Shown: piece by piece, positions 1-8,687 of the stretch
Layout of the letters: every line of letters starts with the position of its first letter
How positions within the stretch are numbered: position 1 is the first letter of the stretch
Source of the DNA: Acidimicrobiaceae bacterium
GTDB lineage: Bacteria; Actinomycetota; Acidimicrobiia; Acidimicrobiales; RAAP-2
DNA: 33,565 nt
Assembly (NCBI GenBank): GCA_003133545.1
Contig: PKYA01000138.1
Location: 192-33,756 of the forward strand
Direction of reading: 5' to 3'
Position numbers and translations under genes: made by a program
Notes under the pieces: generated by a model
The model's input: the letters and a program-made list of their open reading frames with translations, nothing else
What the model was told of the DNA's origin: nothing
Database searches by the model: none

Positions 1-1000
1 ACTCCCAGCAGATGTTGTCGATGTTGAAGTCCTCGATGTTGGCCACGCCGACCGGCTCACTGATGAAGCAGCAAATGACATTGCGGAAGAAGACGTCGCG
101 GGGGCCGTGCACTCCCTCGGGGAAGGAATGGCCGGTCCAGCCCCGGTGACGGTCAAAGACGTGCTCGGCCCTCCACAAGAAGTAGGGGATCCAGCCGATG
201 TCGCCCTCGGTCAGCGAGAACCGGAGGTCGGGAAAGCGGCTGAAGGCATCACACCACAAGAGATCGGCCAGGGTGAGGATGGACGCCACCGGCGACAGGG
301 TCATGGCCGCGCTGGCCGGGGCGTCGGCCGAGGTGTGGAACGTGCGCGACGAGGATCCCACATGGCAGCACAGGACCGTGCCCTCTTCGGAGGCGGCCCC
401 GAAGAGCGGGTCCCAGGCCCTCGAGTGGATGCTCGGCATCCCAAGCGCCTCGGGGTTCTCCGAGAACGTCACGGCGTGACAACCCTTGGCGGCCAGGCGC
501 CGCAGCTCCTTGGCAGCGAGCTCCGGGTCGAAGAGGGGCAGGAGGCCGCAGGGGATGAAGCGGTCGGGATAGGCCGCGCACCACTCGTCGACGTGCCAGT
601 CGTTGTAGGCCTGGATCATGATCTCATTGACACGCCGGTCGGGCCCCTGGTTGAGCACCTGGCCGGAGAAGCCCGTCCAATTGGGGAAGTTGAGGCCGGC
701 CAGCTGGCCACCGGCGTCCATGTCGCGCACCCGCTCGTGCACGTCGTAGCAGCCGGGCCGCATCTCGTCGTAACGGCTGGCGTCGATGTTGTAGTACTCG
801 GGCGCTTTGCCGGCCACGGCGTTGAGCCCGAGGTTCCGCCCCCGGATGTCGCCGTAGTACCACTGCTGCGCGCCGCTGTCCTCATCGACCACCCGCGGCG
901 CGAGGGACGCGTACTTCGCCGGCAGGTGCCCCGCGAACATGTCGGCCGGCTCGGCGATGTGGTCGTCCACGCTGATCAGGATCAGGTCGTCAGGATGCAT
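1..1000 (-). CDS. Family-2 amidohydrolase, 3' end beyond the window (partial)
   Basis: This is an incomplete amidohydrolase of the TIM-barrel family 2 (ACMSD/LigI-like, PF04909). These enzymes are metal-dependent hydrolases or decarboxylases of carboxylated, lactone or ring-derived substrates. I read 333 codons from an ATG at 1000; the C-terminus lies off the left edge. The N-terminus carries the Asp-Asp-His metal-site signature followed by E-P-A-D-M-F, typical of actinobacterial members. A CCHVGSS segment in mid-protein and an EGDIGW segment later fit the expected barrel strands. It lies 41 nt downstream of another family-2 amidohydrolase, so the two are probably co-transcribed. The cytoplasm is the likely location, as no signal peptide is seen. 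Family assignment is firm; the substrate is unknown. Confidence 0.85.
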   Translation of the reverse strand, partial: MHPDDLILISVDDHIAEPADMFAGHLPAKYASLAPRVVDEDSGAQQWYYGDIRGRNLGLNAVAGKAPEYYNIDASRYDEMRPGCYDVHERVRDMDAGGQLAGLNFPNWTGFSGQVLNQGPDRRVNEIMIQAYNDWHVDEWCAAYPDRFIPCGLLPLFDPELAAKELRRLAAKGCHAVTFSENPEALGMPSIHSRAWDPLFGAASEEGTVLCCHVGSSSRTFHTSADAPASAAMTLSPVASILTLADLLWCDAFSRFPDLRFSLTEGDIGWIPYFLWRAEHVFDRHRGWTGHSFPEGVHGPRDVFFRNVICCFISEPVGVANIEDFNIDNICWE

Positions 1001-1041
1001 AGGGCCGACCGTAGCGGAGGGTCCCGGGGACCGCTCGTGGC

Positions 1042-2448
1042 TCAGCCACCAAGGGAGACGGCCCGCCGCAGCTCCACCGACGCGGCGCCGACCCACGACG
1101 GCGACGCACCCGCCGAGCGGGCGGCATCGGCCAGCGCTGTATCGGTGACCCCATAGACCCGCCGGGCGTTGTGGCTGAGGATCTTCTCCTTGGTCTCGAA
1201 GGTGAGCGCCGGGTACCCGAAACGCTCCTGGAACGATGCAGGGATCTCGAAGGCGCGGAAGGCGTCGATCAACGGCTGGGGCGAGCCGTACCAAATGGAA
1301 TCGGTGCCCCACACGATCCGGTCCGCTCCGAGGGTCGCCAGCAGCTTGCCCAGCACATGGGCGGCCTCGGCCGGCCGGCGCAGCATGAGGTACCAGGTGC
1401 TGCCCAACTCGGCGTAGACGTTGCCCTCCGGCCCGATCCCGGCTGCCTCGACCGAGGCGATGAGCCGGTCGACCCCGGTGTGGGGCGCGTTGGCGTCGTA
1501 CGGACCTTCCGCACCGCTGGTGTCCCGCTCGTAACCCGAGTGATAGACGACGAAGTCGATGCCGGGAAAGGCGGCGGCGGCCGGGCCGATGTCGCGGGGG
1601 GACGCGGCGGGGACCGAGGCGTCGGGGATCGGCCCGCCGAGGCCCTTGTGAGCGGCCACCACCCGGGGGCCAAGGGCCTGCACCTGTTCGAGGAAGGGCA
1701 GCCCGATCTCCTCGTCGTCGAGGAACCAGCCCCCGGTCGGCGAGGCGGCGGTCGAGGGCCCGTAGAGGGTGTACACCTTCCAGCCGGACGGGGCGAGCTC
1801 GTCGCGCCACGCGGGCATCAGCTCGAGCTCGGCCGCCCCGAGGTTGGGATGGACGATGGTATGGGTCAGGACGCGACCGGCGTCGGCGTAGCGGACCACG
1901 ATGTCGCGGGCGGCCGCGATCTGGGGGTTGGTGAGCACGTTCTCCTCGGGCGACCCCGGCGTCGAGGTGAGCAAGGCCACGGCCGTCTCGCTGGTGCCGA
2001 ACACCAGGCTGGCCCACTCGGCGGCATCGATGAGCCGGGGGTCGACGCCACCACACCAGCGCTCGGCGTCCACCATCTGGAGGAAGCCGGCCAGGGGCGC
2101 GGCGCTCGGCCGGTCCCAGCGGGCCGGGTCGATGAAGTGAGTCTGGACATCGACGACGGGCGCTTCGCCCGAGAACGCGGCCGCGGCGGCGGCGTCCTCG
2201 CTCTCGGTCGCCTCGTCCAGGGGGTAGAAGCCGCCGCCGTGCGCGGCGTCGATGGCTCGCAGCGCGGTTGCCGTGCCGCGCCGATCGAAGACGTGCGCGG
2301 ATGCCGACAGGCCCAGCTTGGGGGCGAGGACCCTCACGCGCTCGGCAAGGTCGGCCGCCGCCCGGCGGTCCGCCCGCGACAGCGGCATGGGCGCGTACTC
2401 ATCGGTCGACTTGGGGGCCAGCAGGGGGCTCGTCACCGCGCGGGCCAC
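1042..2448 (-). CDS. Family-2 amidohydrolase (TIM-barrel metal-dependent hydrolase)
   Basis: This 468-residue protein resembles family-2 amidohydrolases that have a long N-terminal extension of about 95 residues before the barrel. The first metal site appears as D-V-Q-T-H-F, so the usual H-x-H or D-x-H pair is in a variant form. Later landmarks are an A-H-K-G strand, Y-H-S-G-Y-E, and the W-G-T-D-S-I-W strand that supplies the catalytic Asp. The GTG start at 2448 sits 3 nt after the stop of the DUF2889 gene, which suggests coupled translation; a second GTG at 2436 is possible. Family members act on cyclic or carboxylated intermediates in catabolic operons. The exact reaction is not deducible. 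Confidence 0.8.
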   Translation of the reverse strand: MARAVTSPLLAPKSTDEYAPMPLSRADRRAAADLAERVRVLAPKLGLSASAHVFDRRGTATALRAIDAAHGGGFYPLDEATESEDAAAAAAFSGEAPVVDVQTHFIDPARWDRPSAAPLAGFLQMVDAERWCGGVDPRLIDAAEWASLVFGTSETAVALLTSTPGSPEENVLTNPQIAAARDIVVRYADAGRVLTHTIVHPNLGAAELELMPAWRDELAPSGWKVYTLYGPSTAASPTGGWFLDDEEIGLPFLEQVQALGPRVVAAHKGLGGPIPDASVPAASPRDIGPAAAAFPGIDFVVYHSGYERDTSGAEGPYDANAPHTGVDRLIASVEAAGIGPEGNVYAELGSTWYLMLRRPAEAAHVLGKLLATLGADRIVWGTDSIWYGSPQPLIDAFRAFEIPASFQERFGYPALTFETKEKILSHNARRVYGVTDTALADAARSAGASPSWVGAASVELRRAVSLGG

Positions 2449-2451
2449 GGC

Positions 2452-3477
2452 TCAGGCCTCGAGCTCGCGGGCCAGGGCCGCCACGTCGCCCAGTGAGCGC
2501 AGACTGTCGTTGAGGTGGGTGCACGTGGTACGCCCGACGAACTCCTTGCGCACCCGCGGGCGCAACGCGGCGAGGTCCATGCCGGCGATGCGCGGCGCGC
2601 TGGCCACGGCGTTGGGGCACTCCAGCCAGGGCAGCACCTGGGCCTGGGCGGACACCGTCACGATGCGGCCCGTCGCCAGGTCGGCCGTGCCGCGCACGGT
2701 GTACTCGTGCATGATCGTCTCGTCGCCCGCCTCGTCGGCATGGCTGTCCCGGAAGTGCAAGTCGAACGCGTGGACGGTCGCTCCGGGCGCGGGCGCCATC
2801 ACGTCGAGCCGGCGCCGACGCCGCACGCTGTGGGGGCCGAGTGGGGCCATGGCGTGCCACGAGAGCGGGTCGTCCGCCAACTCGAGCGCCGGCGCCGGCG
2901 GTCCCAGCGGCACGGGGATGGAGCCGGTCTTGCGTATGTGCACCATCATGGTGGCGTCACTGGCCCAGCCGGCGCACAGGTCCCCGCGCCCGCTGACGTC
3001 GGGGCCTGCGGTGCCCGCGGAGACGACGGGCGGCGGGACGTCATCAAAGCCGCCGGCGCGGTGCACGGCGTAGCCCGAGACGAGGGTGGCGCCGGGGAGG
3101 TCGTCGAGGAGCAGGTAGAGCAGAGAGCCCTCCGGACACGACCCGGCCACGACCTCGCCCATCCGGGACCGGAAGCCCGACCCGACGGACGCCCCGAGCA
3201 ACTGGTCCAGGACATCGAGCGCGGGCGTGGCCCGGATCGACAACAGCTGGCGGGTCGGGCTGAGCGTGGCCACCAGGTGCGCCTCGGCCACCACGCGGGA
3301 GTGGCCACCGGCGTCGGTGCGCACATCGCGCGCCCGCGCATCGACCACGGCGTCCGCGTGCAGGCTGCCGGGGCGAGCCGTGTCGATGTTGGCGGTGCGC
3401 CGGATCGATCCGGCCGGGCGCTCCTGCGTCGTCAGGACCGGGTCGTGCGGTCCCGCCGCCTCGGGCAAGAAGTCCAT
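2452..3477 (-). CDS. DUF2889 family protein
   Basis: This 341-residue protein matches DUF2889 (PF11136), a family of unknown function frequent in Actinobacteria and Proteobacteria beside acyl-CoA metabolism genes. The recognisable parts are the central segment R-V-V-A-E-A-H-L-V-A, a later double-psi-like stretch, and the C-terminal C-T-H-L-N-D-S-L-R-S-L-G-D, which is the most conserved region. Two DUF2889-type segments seem to be present, one in each half. The ATG start at 3477 overlaps the TGA of the upstream amidohydrolase by one base (TGATG). A much longer open frame runs upstream in the same phase but is a shadow of that neighbour. No membrane segment is seen. Family is recognised; function is unknown. 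Confidence 0.75.
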   Translation of the reverse strand: MDFLPEAAGPHDPVLTTQERPAGSIRRTANIDTARPGSLHADAVVDARARDVRTDAGGHSRVVAEAHLVATLSPTRQLLSIRATPALDVLDQLLGASVGSGFRSRMGEVVAGSCPEGSLLYLLLDDLPGATLVSGYAVHRAGGFDDVPPPVVSAGTAGPDVSGRGDLCAGWASDATMMVHIRKTGSIPVPLGPPAPALELADDPLSWHAMAPLGPHSVRRRRRLDVMAPAPGATVHAFDLHFRDSHADEAGDETIMHEYTVRGTADLATGRIVTVSAQAQVLPWLECPNAVASAPRIAGMDLAALRPRVRKEFVGRTTCTHLNDSLRSLGDVAALARELEA

Positions 3478-5198
3478 CAGGGGGCCACCGGGCGGAGGCG
3501 GCGGCCCGGGCGCGCCCCGGTCGAACTCCCCTGGCGGGTGGCCACCACCCCGTTGACCACGCTCATCTCGACGCCGACGGCATCGGTCACCAGACGCCGC
3601 CCGCCCGCCGGTTGGTCGTCGACGAAACGGACGCCGGTCGTGGCGATCCGGTCCGGGTCGAAGAGCACGAGGTCGGCCGCCAGACCGGCGCGCACCAGCC
3701 CGCGGTCGGACAGGCCCAGCAGGCGCGCCTGCTCGCCGGTCAGCATGGCCACGGCGCGCTCGAGCGAGAGGACACGGCGCTCGCGCACCCAGTGCTGCAG
3801 CGTCCACACGGCGTAGCAGCTGTCGGTGTTGGCCAGCACGTGGGCACCTGCATCGGAGGCGCCGATCATGGCCGCCGGGTGGGCCACGAGCTTGGCCACC
3901 TCGTCGTCGTTCCCGTTGCGCATGATGGTGGCGACCTGCGTCTCGAAGTTGTCGGCCAAGGCCAGGTCGAGCAGGAGATCTACCGGGTCGCAGCCGCGCG
4001 CGGCGCACAGCGCGCCGAGGTCTTGGCCTTCCACGCCGGGCTGGTGGGAATAGCGCACGCGGACGTGGTCCCAGCGTCCGTTGAAGACCGGGTTCGGTGG
4101 AATGGCGGCGCCCTCGCGGCGCAGCGCGGCGCGTGCCTCGGGATCGGCAGCCAGCGCCCGCACCCCGGCGGCGCCGGCGGCGCGCACCGCCGCCCACAAC
4201 GTCGGCAGCGATCGCACCAGGACCCCGGGGCTGTCCAACCTCGTCCACAGCTCGAAGGGGCGCGTGGAGATCTGGGGGACCACGGTGACGTCTGGGCCTC
4301 GTCCCTCGAGCGCCAGGTCCATGATGGCGCAGCCGCCGCCCGGGTCGTCGGTCGAGTCGAAGATGGGGCCCACCACGACGGGGCGCCGTGACGCGGCGGC
4401 CAGGCGCTGGTGCCAGACCAGATCGGCCACCCGCTCGGCCCGGCCCTGCAACAACGCAGCGTTGGCCATGGTGAACAGGCCAGGGCCGGGACCCTGGCCG
4501 AGCACGGAGGCCAGGGCGAGGAGCTCTTCCTCCCCGCACACCTGCCCCGGCAGCGCGGTCCCTCCGGGACCCGGGTTGCCCACCACCTGATCGGTCGAGA
4601 AACCGAGGGCGCCGAGCTCCATCCCCTGGCGTAACAACGCGCCCATGGCGGCGACTTCGTCCGCGCTCGCCCGGCGCTCGAATGCGCCGGGCACGCCCAG
4701 GACGCTGGCACGCAGCGGCACGTGGCCGATCAGGAAGGCGTGGTTGAGCAGCACGTCGAGCGCATCGAGCCGGGCGCTGTACGAGGCGAGGTCCGACCAG
4801 TCGAAGGGCACGCCCGTCTCGATGGAGGCCTCGGGGATCTGCTCGACCGTGCTCATGGCCGCCACGAGGTACCGGCGCGCGTCCTCGTCCGCCACCGGGG
4901 CCAGGCTGTAACCGCAGTTGGCGGTCACCACGGTCGTCACGCCGAAGCTCGACGACGGCGTCAGGTCGGGATCCCAGAACAGATTGGCGTCGAGATGGGT
5001 GTGTGGGTCGATGAAGCCCGGGGCGAGCACCAGGCCACGGGCCTCCACCTCCTCGACGCCCCGACCCGCCACCCGGCCCCCCACCCGGGCGACGTCGCCA
5101 CCGCGGACCGCGACGTCGCCTTCCACCGGCGGCGCCCCGCTGCCATCGACGATGGTGGCGTGGCGGAAGATCAGTTCGTACTCGGGCCGGACCGGCAC
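3477..5198 (-). CDS. D-aminoacylase-like amidohydrolase (family 3)
   Basis: A 573-residue urease-superfamily amidohydrolase related to N-acyl-D-amino-acid deacylases, which hydrolyse N-acyl or cyclic amide bonds using bound zinc. The N-terminal beta-sandwich ends in G-F-I-D-P-H-T-H-L-D (metal His66 and His68). It is followed by G-V-T-T-V-V-T-A-N-C-G-Y-S-L-A-P (about residues 86-101), a hallmark of the D-aminoacylase group, and a late G-A-S-D-A-G-A-H motif holding the catalytic Asp. The likely start is the GTG at 5198, because the protein then begins close to the usual E-Y-E-L-I-F-R-H-A-T-I-V-D-G strand. The longer frame upstream overlaps the amidohydrolase fragment in another phase. It lies 7 nt after that fragment and is coupled to the DUF2889 gene downstream. 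Substrate unknown. Confidence 0.85.
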   Translation of the reverse strand: MPVRPEYELIFRHATIVDGSGAPPVEGDVAVRGGDVARVGGRVAGRGVEEVEARGLVLAPGFIDPHTHLDANLFWDPDLTPSSSFGVTTVVTANCGYSLAPVADEDARRYLVAAMSTVEQIPEASIETGVPFDWSDLASYSARLDALDVLLNHAFLIGHVPLRASVLGVPGAFERRASADEVAAMGALLRQGMELGALGFSTDQVVGNPGPGGTALPGQVCGEEELLALASVLGQGPGPGLFTMANAALLQGRAERVADLVWHQRLAAASRRPVVVGPIFDSTDDPGGGCAIMDLALEGRGPDVTVVPQISTRPFELWTRLDSPGVLVRSLPTLWAAVRAAGAAGVRALAADPEARAALRREGAAIPPNPVFNGRWDHVRVRYSHQPGVEGQDLGALCAARGCDPVDLLLDLALADNFETQVATIMRNGNDDEVAKLVAHPAAMIGASDAGAHVLANTDSCYAVWTLQHWVRERRVLSLERAVAMLTGEQARLLGLSDRGLVRAGLAADLVLFDPDRIATTGVRFVDDQPAGGRRLVTDAVGVEMSVVNGVVATRQGSSTGARPGRRLRPVAP

Positions 5199-5205
5199 GG
5201 GATGC

Positions 5206-5355
5206 CTAGACCGCCCGCACGCTCTTGGTCGCCGACTGCATCCCGGGGATCTGCGCCAGGGGCGCTTGGCGAAGATACCGGGCCGGTAGGGGTTCCGGCC
5301 AGAGCGCGAACAACTCCAAGACGTGCCCGTCGGCATCAATGATCGGCAGCCTCAT
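5206..5355 (-). pseudogene. 49-aa N-terminal stub of a family-2 amidohydrolase
   Basis: A short open frame of 49 codons starts with ATG at 5355, behind a GAGGGG-like ribosome binding site, and ends in TAG. Its first residues contain I-I-D-A-D-G-H-V-L-E, which matches the metal-binding N-terminus of family-2 amidohydrolases, followed by a helix-like L-W-P-E-P-L-P-A-R-Y-L. Full proteins of the family run to about 300-400 residues, so only the first beta-strand and helix remain. The stub stops 7 nt before the GTG of the D-aminoacylase-like gene. It is most likely the remnant of a third amidohydrolase whose body was deleted. The intact start and ribosome binding site leave open a role in translational coupling of the downstream gene. 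Confidence 0.6.
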
Positions 5356-5457
5356 GACCGGCCCCTCGGGGTGCGCCGCGGGGAACCACTGTCCCCGACC
5401 GGCCCAGCGGCGACCTTAGCCGCCGCTGCAGCAGCCCCCGCTGCGGCGACCGCCGCT

Positions 5458-6444
5458 TCAGCGCCCATTGTTCTCCGGCACGACCAGCACCTTCCCGGTG
5501 GCGCGCCGGGCCGCCAGCTCGTCCAGCGCCCGCGCCCCTTCGGCGAGCGGGAACACTGCGCCGACGTGCGGCACGACCTTCCCGGTGGCCAGGAGCTCCC
5601 ACAGCTCGGCATCGTGGGCGGCTACCTCGTGGCGCCGGTTGCGGGTCACCCCCTCGATGGTGAATCCGGTGACCACAGGGCCCTTCAACAAGACGAGGTT
5701 GAGCGGGATGCGCGGGATCTCCCCGGAGGCGAAGCCCACCGTCACGAACCGGCCCCCCCAGCGCATGGCGCGCAGCGCCTGCTCGGCCCACGGACCGCCC
5801 ACCGGATCGATCACTACGTCGGCGCCGCCGGCCGTGATCTGCTTGATCCGTTCCTTGAGGTCCTCCGTCTGATAGTTCACGGTGGCCTCGGCGCCCTTCT
5901 GGCGGCACACGGCCAGCTTCTCCTCGCTCGACGCCGCAGCGAGCACGCGGCCACCGAGGACGTGGGCCAACTCCACGGCCGCCAGCCCGACGCCGCCGGC
6001 AGCACCGAGCACCACGACCCAGTCGCCCGGGACCGTGCCGGCGACGGTGCGCAGAGCCAGGTAGGCGGTGCGGTGCCCGACACCGAAGGCGGCAGCGAGG
6101 CGGAGGTCCACCGTCGGCTCCAGGGCGCGGAGCGAGGAGGCCGGGACGGCGATCTGTTCCGCGAACGCACCCACCATGGCCGCACCGACCACGCGGTCCC
6201 CCACGGCGACGCCCGAGGCCCCGGCACCCACCGCCCGCACGGTCCCGGCGAACTCGCTGCCCGGCGTGAAGGGCACGTCCACATGGATCTGGTACTGATC
6301 GGCGATCAGGAGCACGTCGGGGAAATTGACGGCAGCGGCGGCGATGTCCACCACCACTTCGTCGACGCCGGGCAGGGGGTCGGGCAGGTCTTCGACGACG
6401 AGGCCCGCCACCGACCCGTACTCGTTGCAGCGCAGGGCGCGCAC
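5458..6444 (-). CDS. Quinone oxidoreductase-like NADPH-dependent reductase (MDR family)
   Basis: A 328-residue medium-chain dehydrogenase/reductase of the zinc-free quinone oxidoreductase branch. It has an N-terminal GroES-like domain (P-G-S-E-F-A-G at about 61-67) and a Rossmann domain with G-A-A-G-G-V-G at residues 147-153. The V-I-D-P-V-G-G strand follows. No zinc ligands are evident. Homologues reduce quinones, alpha,beta-unsaturated carbonyls or enoyl-CoA-type double bonds with NADPH. The GTG at 6444 is chosen because it begins the canonical M-R-A-L-R-C-N-E-Y-G strand; longer starts run into the acyl-CoA dehydrogenase gene, which stops 14 nt upstream. The two are probably co-transcribed, which fits a reductase handling an unsaturated acyl intermediate. 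Confidence 0.85.
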   Translation of the reverse strand: MRALRCNEYGSVAGLVVEDLPDPLPGVDEVVVDIAAAAVNFPDVLLIADQYQIHVDVPFTPGSEFAGTVRAVGAGASGVAVGDRVVGAAMVGAFAEQIAVPASSLRALEPTVDLRLAAAFGVGHRTAYLALRTVAGTVPGDWVVVLGAAGGVGLAAVELAHVLGGRVLAAASSEEKLAVCRQKGAEATVNYQTEDLKERIKQITAGGADVVIDPVGGPWAEQALRAMRWGGRFVTVGFASGEIPRIPLNLVLLKGPVVTGFTIEGVTRNRRHEVAAHDAELWELLATGKVVPHVGAVFPLAEGARALDELAARRATGKVLVVPENNGR

Positions 6445-6458
6445 GGTGACGCGGACGA

Positions 6459-7760
6459 CTAGGAGTTGCCGACGAGGTGCTCGGTCCAGACGGCCAACCG
6501 CTCCCGGGCCAGCTCGCGCTGGGCGGGCAGGTGGGCGGTGGGCCACAACCCTGGAGCGGCCTCATAGTCCTTGAGGACTTCGCGCGCCACGGTCACCTTG
6601 TGCACCTCGGTCGGTCCGTCGACCACGCTCATGATGGGGGCCATCATCCACATGCCACCGAAGGGCATCTCGTTGGAGACCCCGAGGGCGCCGTGGGCAT
6701 GCATGGAGCGCCAGACGGCGTCGTGGACGACCTTTGGTGTCAGCATCTTGATCGCCGCGATGTTCTTGCGGGTGCGCTGGTAGTCCTTGTAGTGATCGAT
6801 CTCCCAGGCGGTGTAGAGCACGAGCAGGCGGAACTGGGCCAGCTCGGCGTAGGAGTCGGCGATGTCGCCCTGCATGAACTCCTTGCGGGCCAGCAAGCTG
6901 CCCTGGGTCTCCCGGCTGAGCACGCGCTCGCAGAACAGGTCCAGTGCCTTCTGGCAGGTGGCGACCGAGCGCATGGCGTGATGCACGCGGCCACCGCCCA
7001 GCCGGGTCTGGGCGATGGCGAAGGCCTGGCCCTCACCGCCCAGGAGGCTGTCACCTGGCACGCGTACCTCGTTGTAGTGGATGAGCGCGTGCATGCCCTC
7101 GTCCTCGTCCTCCCCGGCCAGGCCGACGTGGCGCACCATCTCCACGCCCGGGGTGTCCGTCGGCACCAGGAACATCGACGCCCCCTGGTATACCGACACG
7201 TCAGGGTCGGTGATGGCCATCACGATGAGGAACGCGGACGTACGGGCATTGGACGAGAAGAACTTCCACCCGTCGATCACCCAGTCGTCGCCGTCGCGCC
7301 AGGCCCGACAGGTGAACTGCTTGGGATCCGATCCGGCTTGCGGCTCGGTCATGGAGTAGCACGAGAACACCTCGCCGTTGAGGAGCGGCAGTAAGTACTT
7401 CTCCTTCTGCTCCTCGGTCCCGTAGTGGGCGATGATCTCAGCGTTGCCCGTATCGGGGGCCTGGGTCCCGAACACAATGGGCGCCCAGCTCGACAGGCCG
7501 AGGATCTCGTTGAGCAGGGCCAGCTTGAGTTGGCCGTAGCCCTTCCCCCCCAGTTCGGGACCGAGATGGGCCGCCCAGAGTTCGTGGTCGCGCACCTCCT
7601 GCTTCATCGGGTCCACGATGGGGCGCAGCTCGTCGTCGAGGGGGTGGAACTGTCGGTGCGGATAGAGCAGGTCGAGTGGCTCGACGCGCTCCCGCACGAA
7701 CTCTCGGGTCCAGTCCAACTTCTCCTGAAACTCGGGCTCGGTAGAGAAATCCCAGGCCAT
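6459..7760 (-). CDS. Acyl-CoA dehydrogenase, ACAD10/11-like
   Basis: A 433-residue FAD-dependent acyl-CoA dehydrogenase. The flavin/substrate signature C-Y-S-M-T-E-P-Q-A-G-S-D is near residue 135, followed by the D-G-W-K-F-F-S-S-N-A strand. The helical C-terminal domain contains R-L-G-G-G-R-V-H-H-A-M-R and ends with V-V-D-G-P-T-E-V-H-K. That last segment (D-G-P-x-E-V-H) is characteristic of the ACAD10/ACAD11 branch rather than the E-G-T-x-E-I-Q of short- and medium-chain enzymes. The ATG has a GAGGAG ribosome binding site. The regulator gene ends 49 nt upstream, and a small perfect hairpin (CCGTC-CTAC-GACGG, 7786-7799) lies in that gap. An APH-like kinase gene is encoded divergently at 9567, the partner expected for this branch. 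Confidence 0.88.
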   Translation of the reverse strand: MAWDFSTEPEFQEKLDWTREFVRERVEPLDLLYPHRQFHPLDDELRPIVDPMKQEVRDHELWAAHLGPELGGKGYGQLKLALLNEILGLSSWAPIVFGTQAPDTGNAEIIAHYGTEEQKEKYLLPLLNGEVFSCYSMTEPQAGSDPKQFTCRAWRDGDDWVIDGWKFFSSNARTSAFLIVMAITDPDVSVYQGASMFLVPTDTPGVEMVRHVGLAGEDEDEGMHALIHYNEVRVPGDSLLGGEGQAFAIAQTRLGGGRVHHAMRSVATCQKALDLFCERVLSRETQGSLLARKEFMQGDIADSYAELAQFRLLVLYTAWEIDHYKDYQRTRKNIAAIKMLTPKVVHDAVWRSMHAHGALGVSNEMPFGGMWMMAPIMSVVDGPTEVHKVTVAREVLKDYEAAPGLWPTAHLPAQRELARERLAVWTEHLVGNS

Positions 7761-7809
7761 TAGTGTGCTCTCCTCGTTGTCCGGGCCGTCCTACGACGGT
7801 GGTTGTCGG

Positions 7810-8550
7810 TCATTGTGCTGCATGCGGTGGGGTACTCGGAACCTCGGTCGCGGCCAGGGCCCTCAGCGAGGCGCGGGAGAGGTCCTCCCGCACGCCCAGC
7901 CCGGCCAGGAACTGCTCGTTGCAGGCGCTGATCTGGCGACGCGCCTCGACCGGGTCGGCCGCGTGCGCCACGTACATGGCCGAGCCCGCGCCCAGGGCGG
8001 CCAGCAGGTGGGCCAACGGCTCCACCGGTTGCTCTTCGAGCGCGCCCTCGGCCATGGCGTCGTTCAGGTAGCGGCTGATCTGCTGGGTCGGCCCGTCGGT
8101 GCGCTCGGACCAAGAACGCCAACCCAGGACGGCCGGACCGTCGATCAGACAGATCTGCCGGTACGCCGGGTTGGTCGACGCCGCGTCGAGATAGACCTCG
8201 CTGTTGGCGCGGAAGAGCGCCCATGCCCCGGGTCTGCCTTCGCTCGAGCGTCGCCACAGCTGCTGCACGACCTCATCGGCGACCTCGTCGTGCACGGCAC
8301 GGAAGAGATCCTCCTTGTCACGGAAGTGGTGGTACAGCGCGCCGCGCGTCAACCCGGCGCGCTGGACGACCTCTTCCGTCCGGGTGCCCTGGAAACCGTT
8401 CTCGGCAAAAAGCGCTCGGGCCGTGTCGAGGAGGGCGCGCCTGGTGTCACGCACGTGGGCGGCCCGCCGGCCGGCTTGCTTCGCCGGGGGGTGGGCGTCC
8501 CCACCCTCGGGTTCCTCGCGGGCGCCGGCCGGCTCAGGCACGGATGTCAC
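7810..8550 (-). CDS. TetR family transcriptional regulator
   Basis: A TetR-type repressor of about 246 residues. After a charged N-terminal tail comes the HTH domain: helix D-T-R-R-A-L-L-D-T-A-R-A-L-F-A-E-N-G-F, then T-R-T-E-E-V-V-Q-R-A-G-L-T-R-G-A-L-Y-H-H-F, the classic recognition helix, followed by D-K-E-D-L-F. The C-terminal ligand-binding domain is not assignable to a ligand; in this context an acyl-CoA thioester is a reasonable guess. The start is uncertain: GTG at 8550 or 8541 gives a sensible length, while ATG codons further upstream (8604, 8643) would place the coding region over the putative operator. It is divergent from an SDR gene and co-directional with the dehydrogenase, so it likely controls both arms and itself. 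Confidence 0.85.
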   Translation of the reverse strand: MTSVPEPAGAREEPEGGDAHPPAKQAGRRAAHVRDTRRALLDTARALFAENGFQGTRTEEVVQRAGLTRGALYHHFRDKEDLFRAVHDEVADEVVQQLWRRSSEGRPGAWALFRANSEVYLDAASTNPAYRQICLIDGPAVLGWRSWSERTDGPTQQISRYLNDAMAEGALEEQPVEPLAHLLAALGAGSAMYVAHAADPVEARRQISACNEQFLAGLGVREDLSRASLRALAATEVPSTPPHAAQ

Positions 8551-8586
8551 CGAAGGAGACCAGGGACCTCGGGCGGGCCGGTTGAT

Positions 8587-8604
8587 ACATGATGTTTCTA
8601 ACAT
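8587..8604. promoter_or_regulatory. Candidate TetR operator in the divergent region
   Basis: Two overlapping palindromes lie between the regulator and the SDR gene: ACATGATGT (8587-8595) and ATGTT-TCT-AACAT (8592-8604). They sit in an AT-rich island inside otherwise GC-rich sequence, 37-54 nt upstream of the most likely tetR start and about 85 nt upstream of the SDR start. The position and symmetry fit autoregulation by the adjacent TetR protein, but the site is inferred from sequence only. Confidence 0.45.
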
Positions 8605-8687
8605 ACATACTGTTTGGACCGGCCGCTTCATGCAAGGATGCACGGACCGTCGACCGCCGACAGGCGCCGAGCAAAGGAACCAGCATC

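Noticed and set aside
2515-3816. 433-codon plus-strand open frame opposite the DUF2889 and D-aminoacylase genes
   Set aside because: Arg/Gly/Ala-rich with no domain; it is the antisense shadow of two well-supported minus-strand genes in high-GC DNA.
3478-4539. N-terminal 350-codon extension of the DUF2889 frame
   Set aside because: The extension is a low-complexity Arg/Gly/Pro shadow of the amidohydrolase in another phase; homology to DUF2889 begins at the ATG at 3477.
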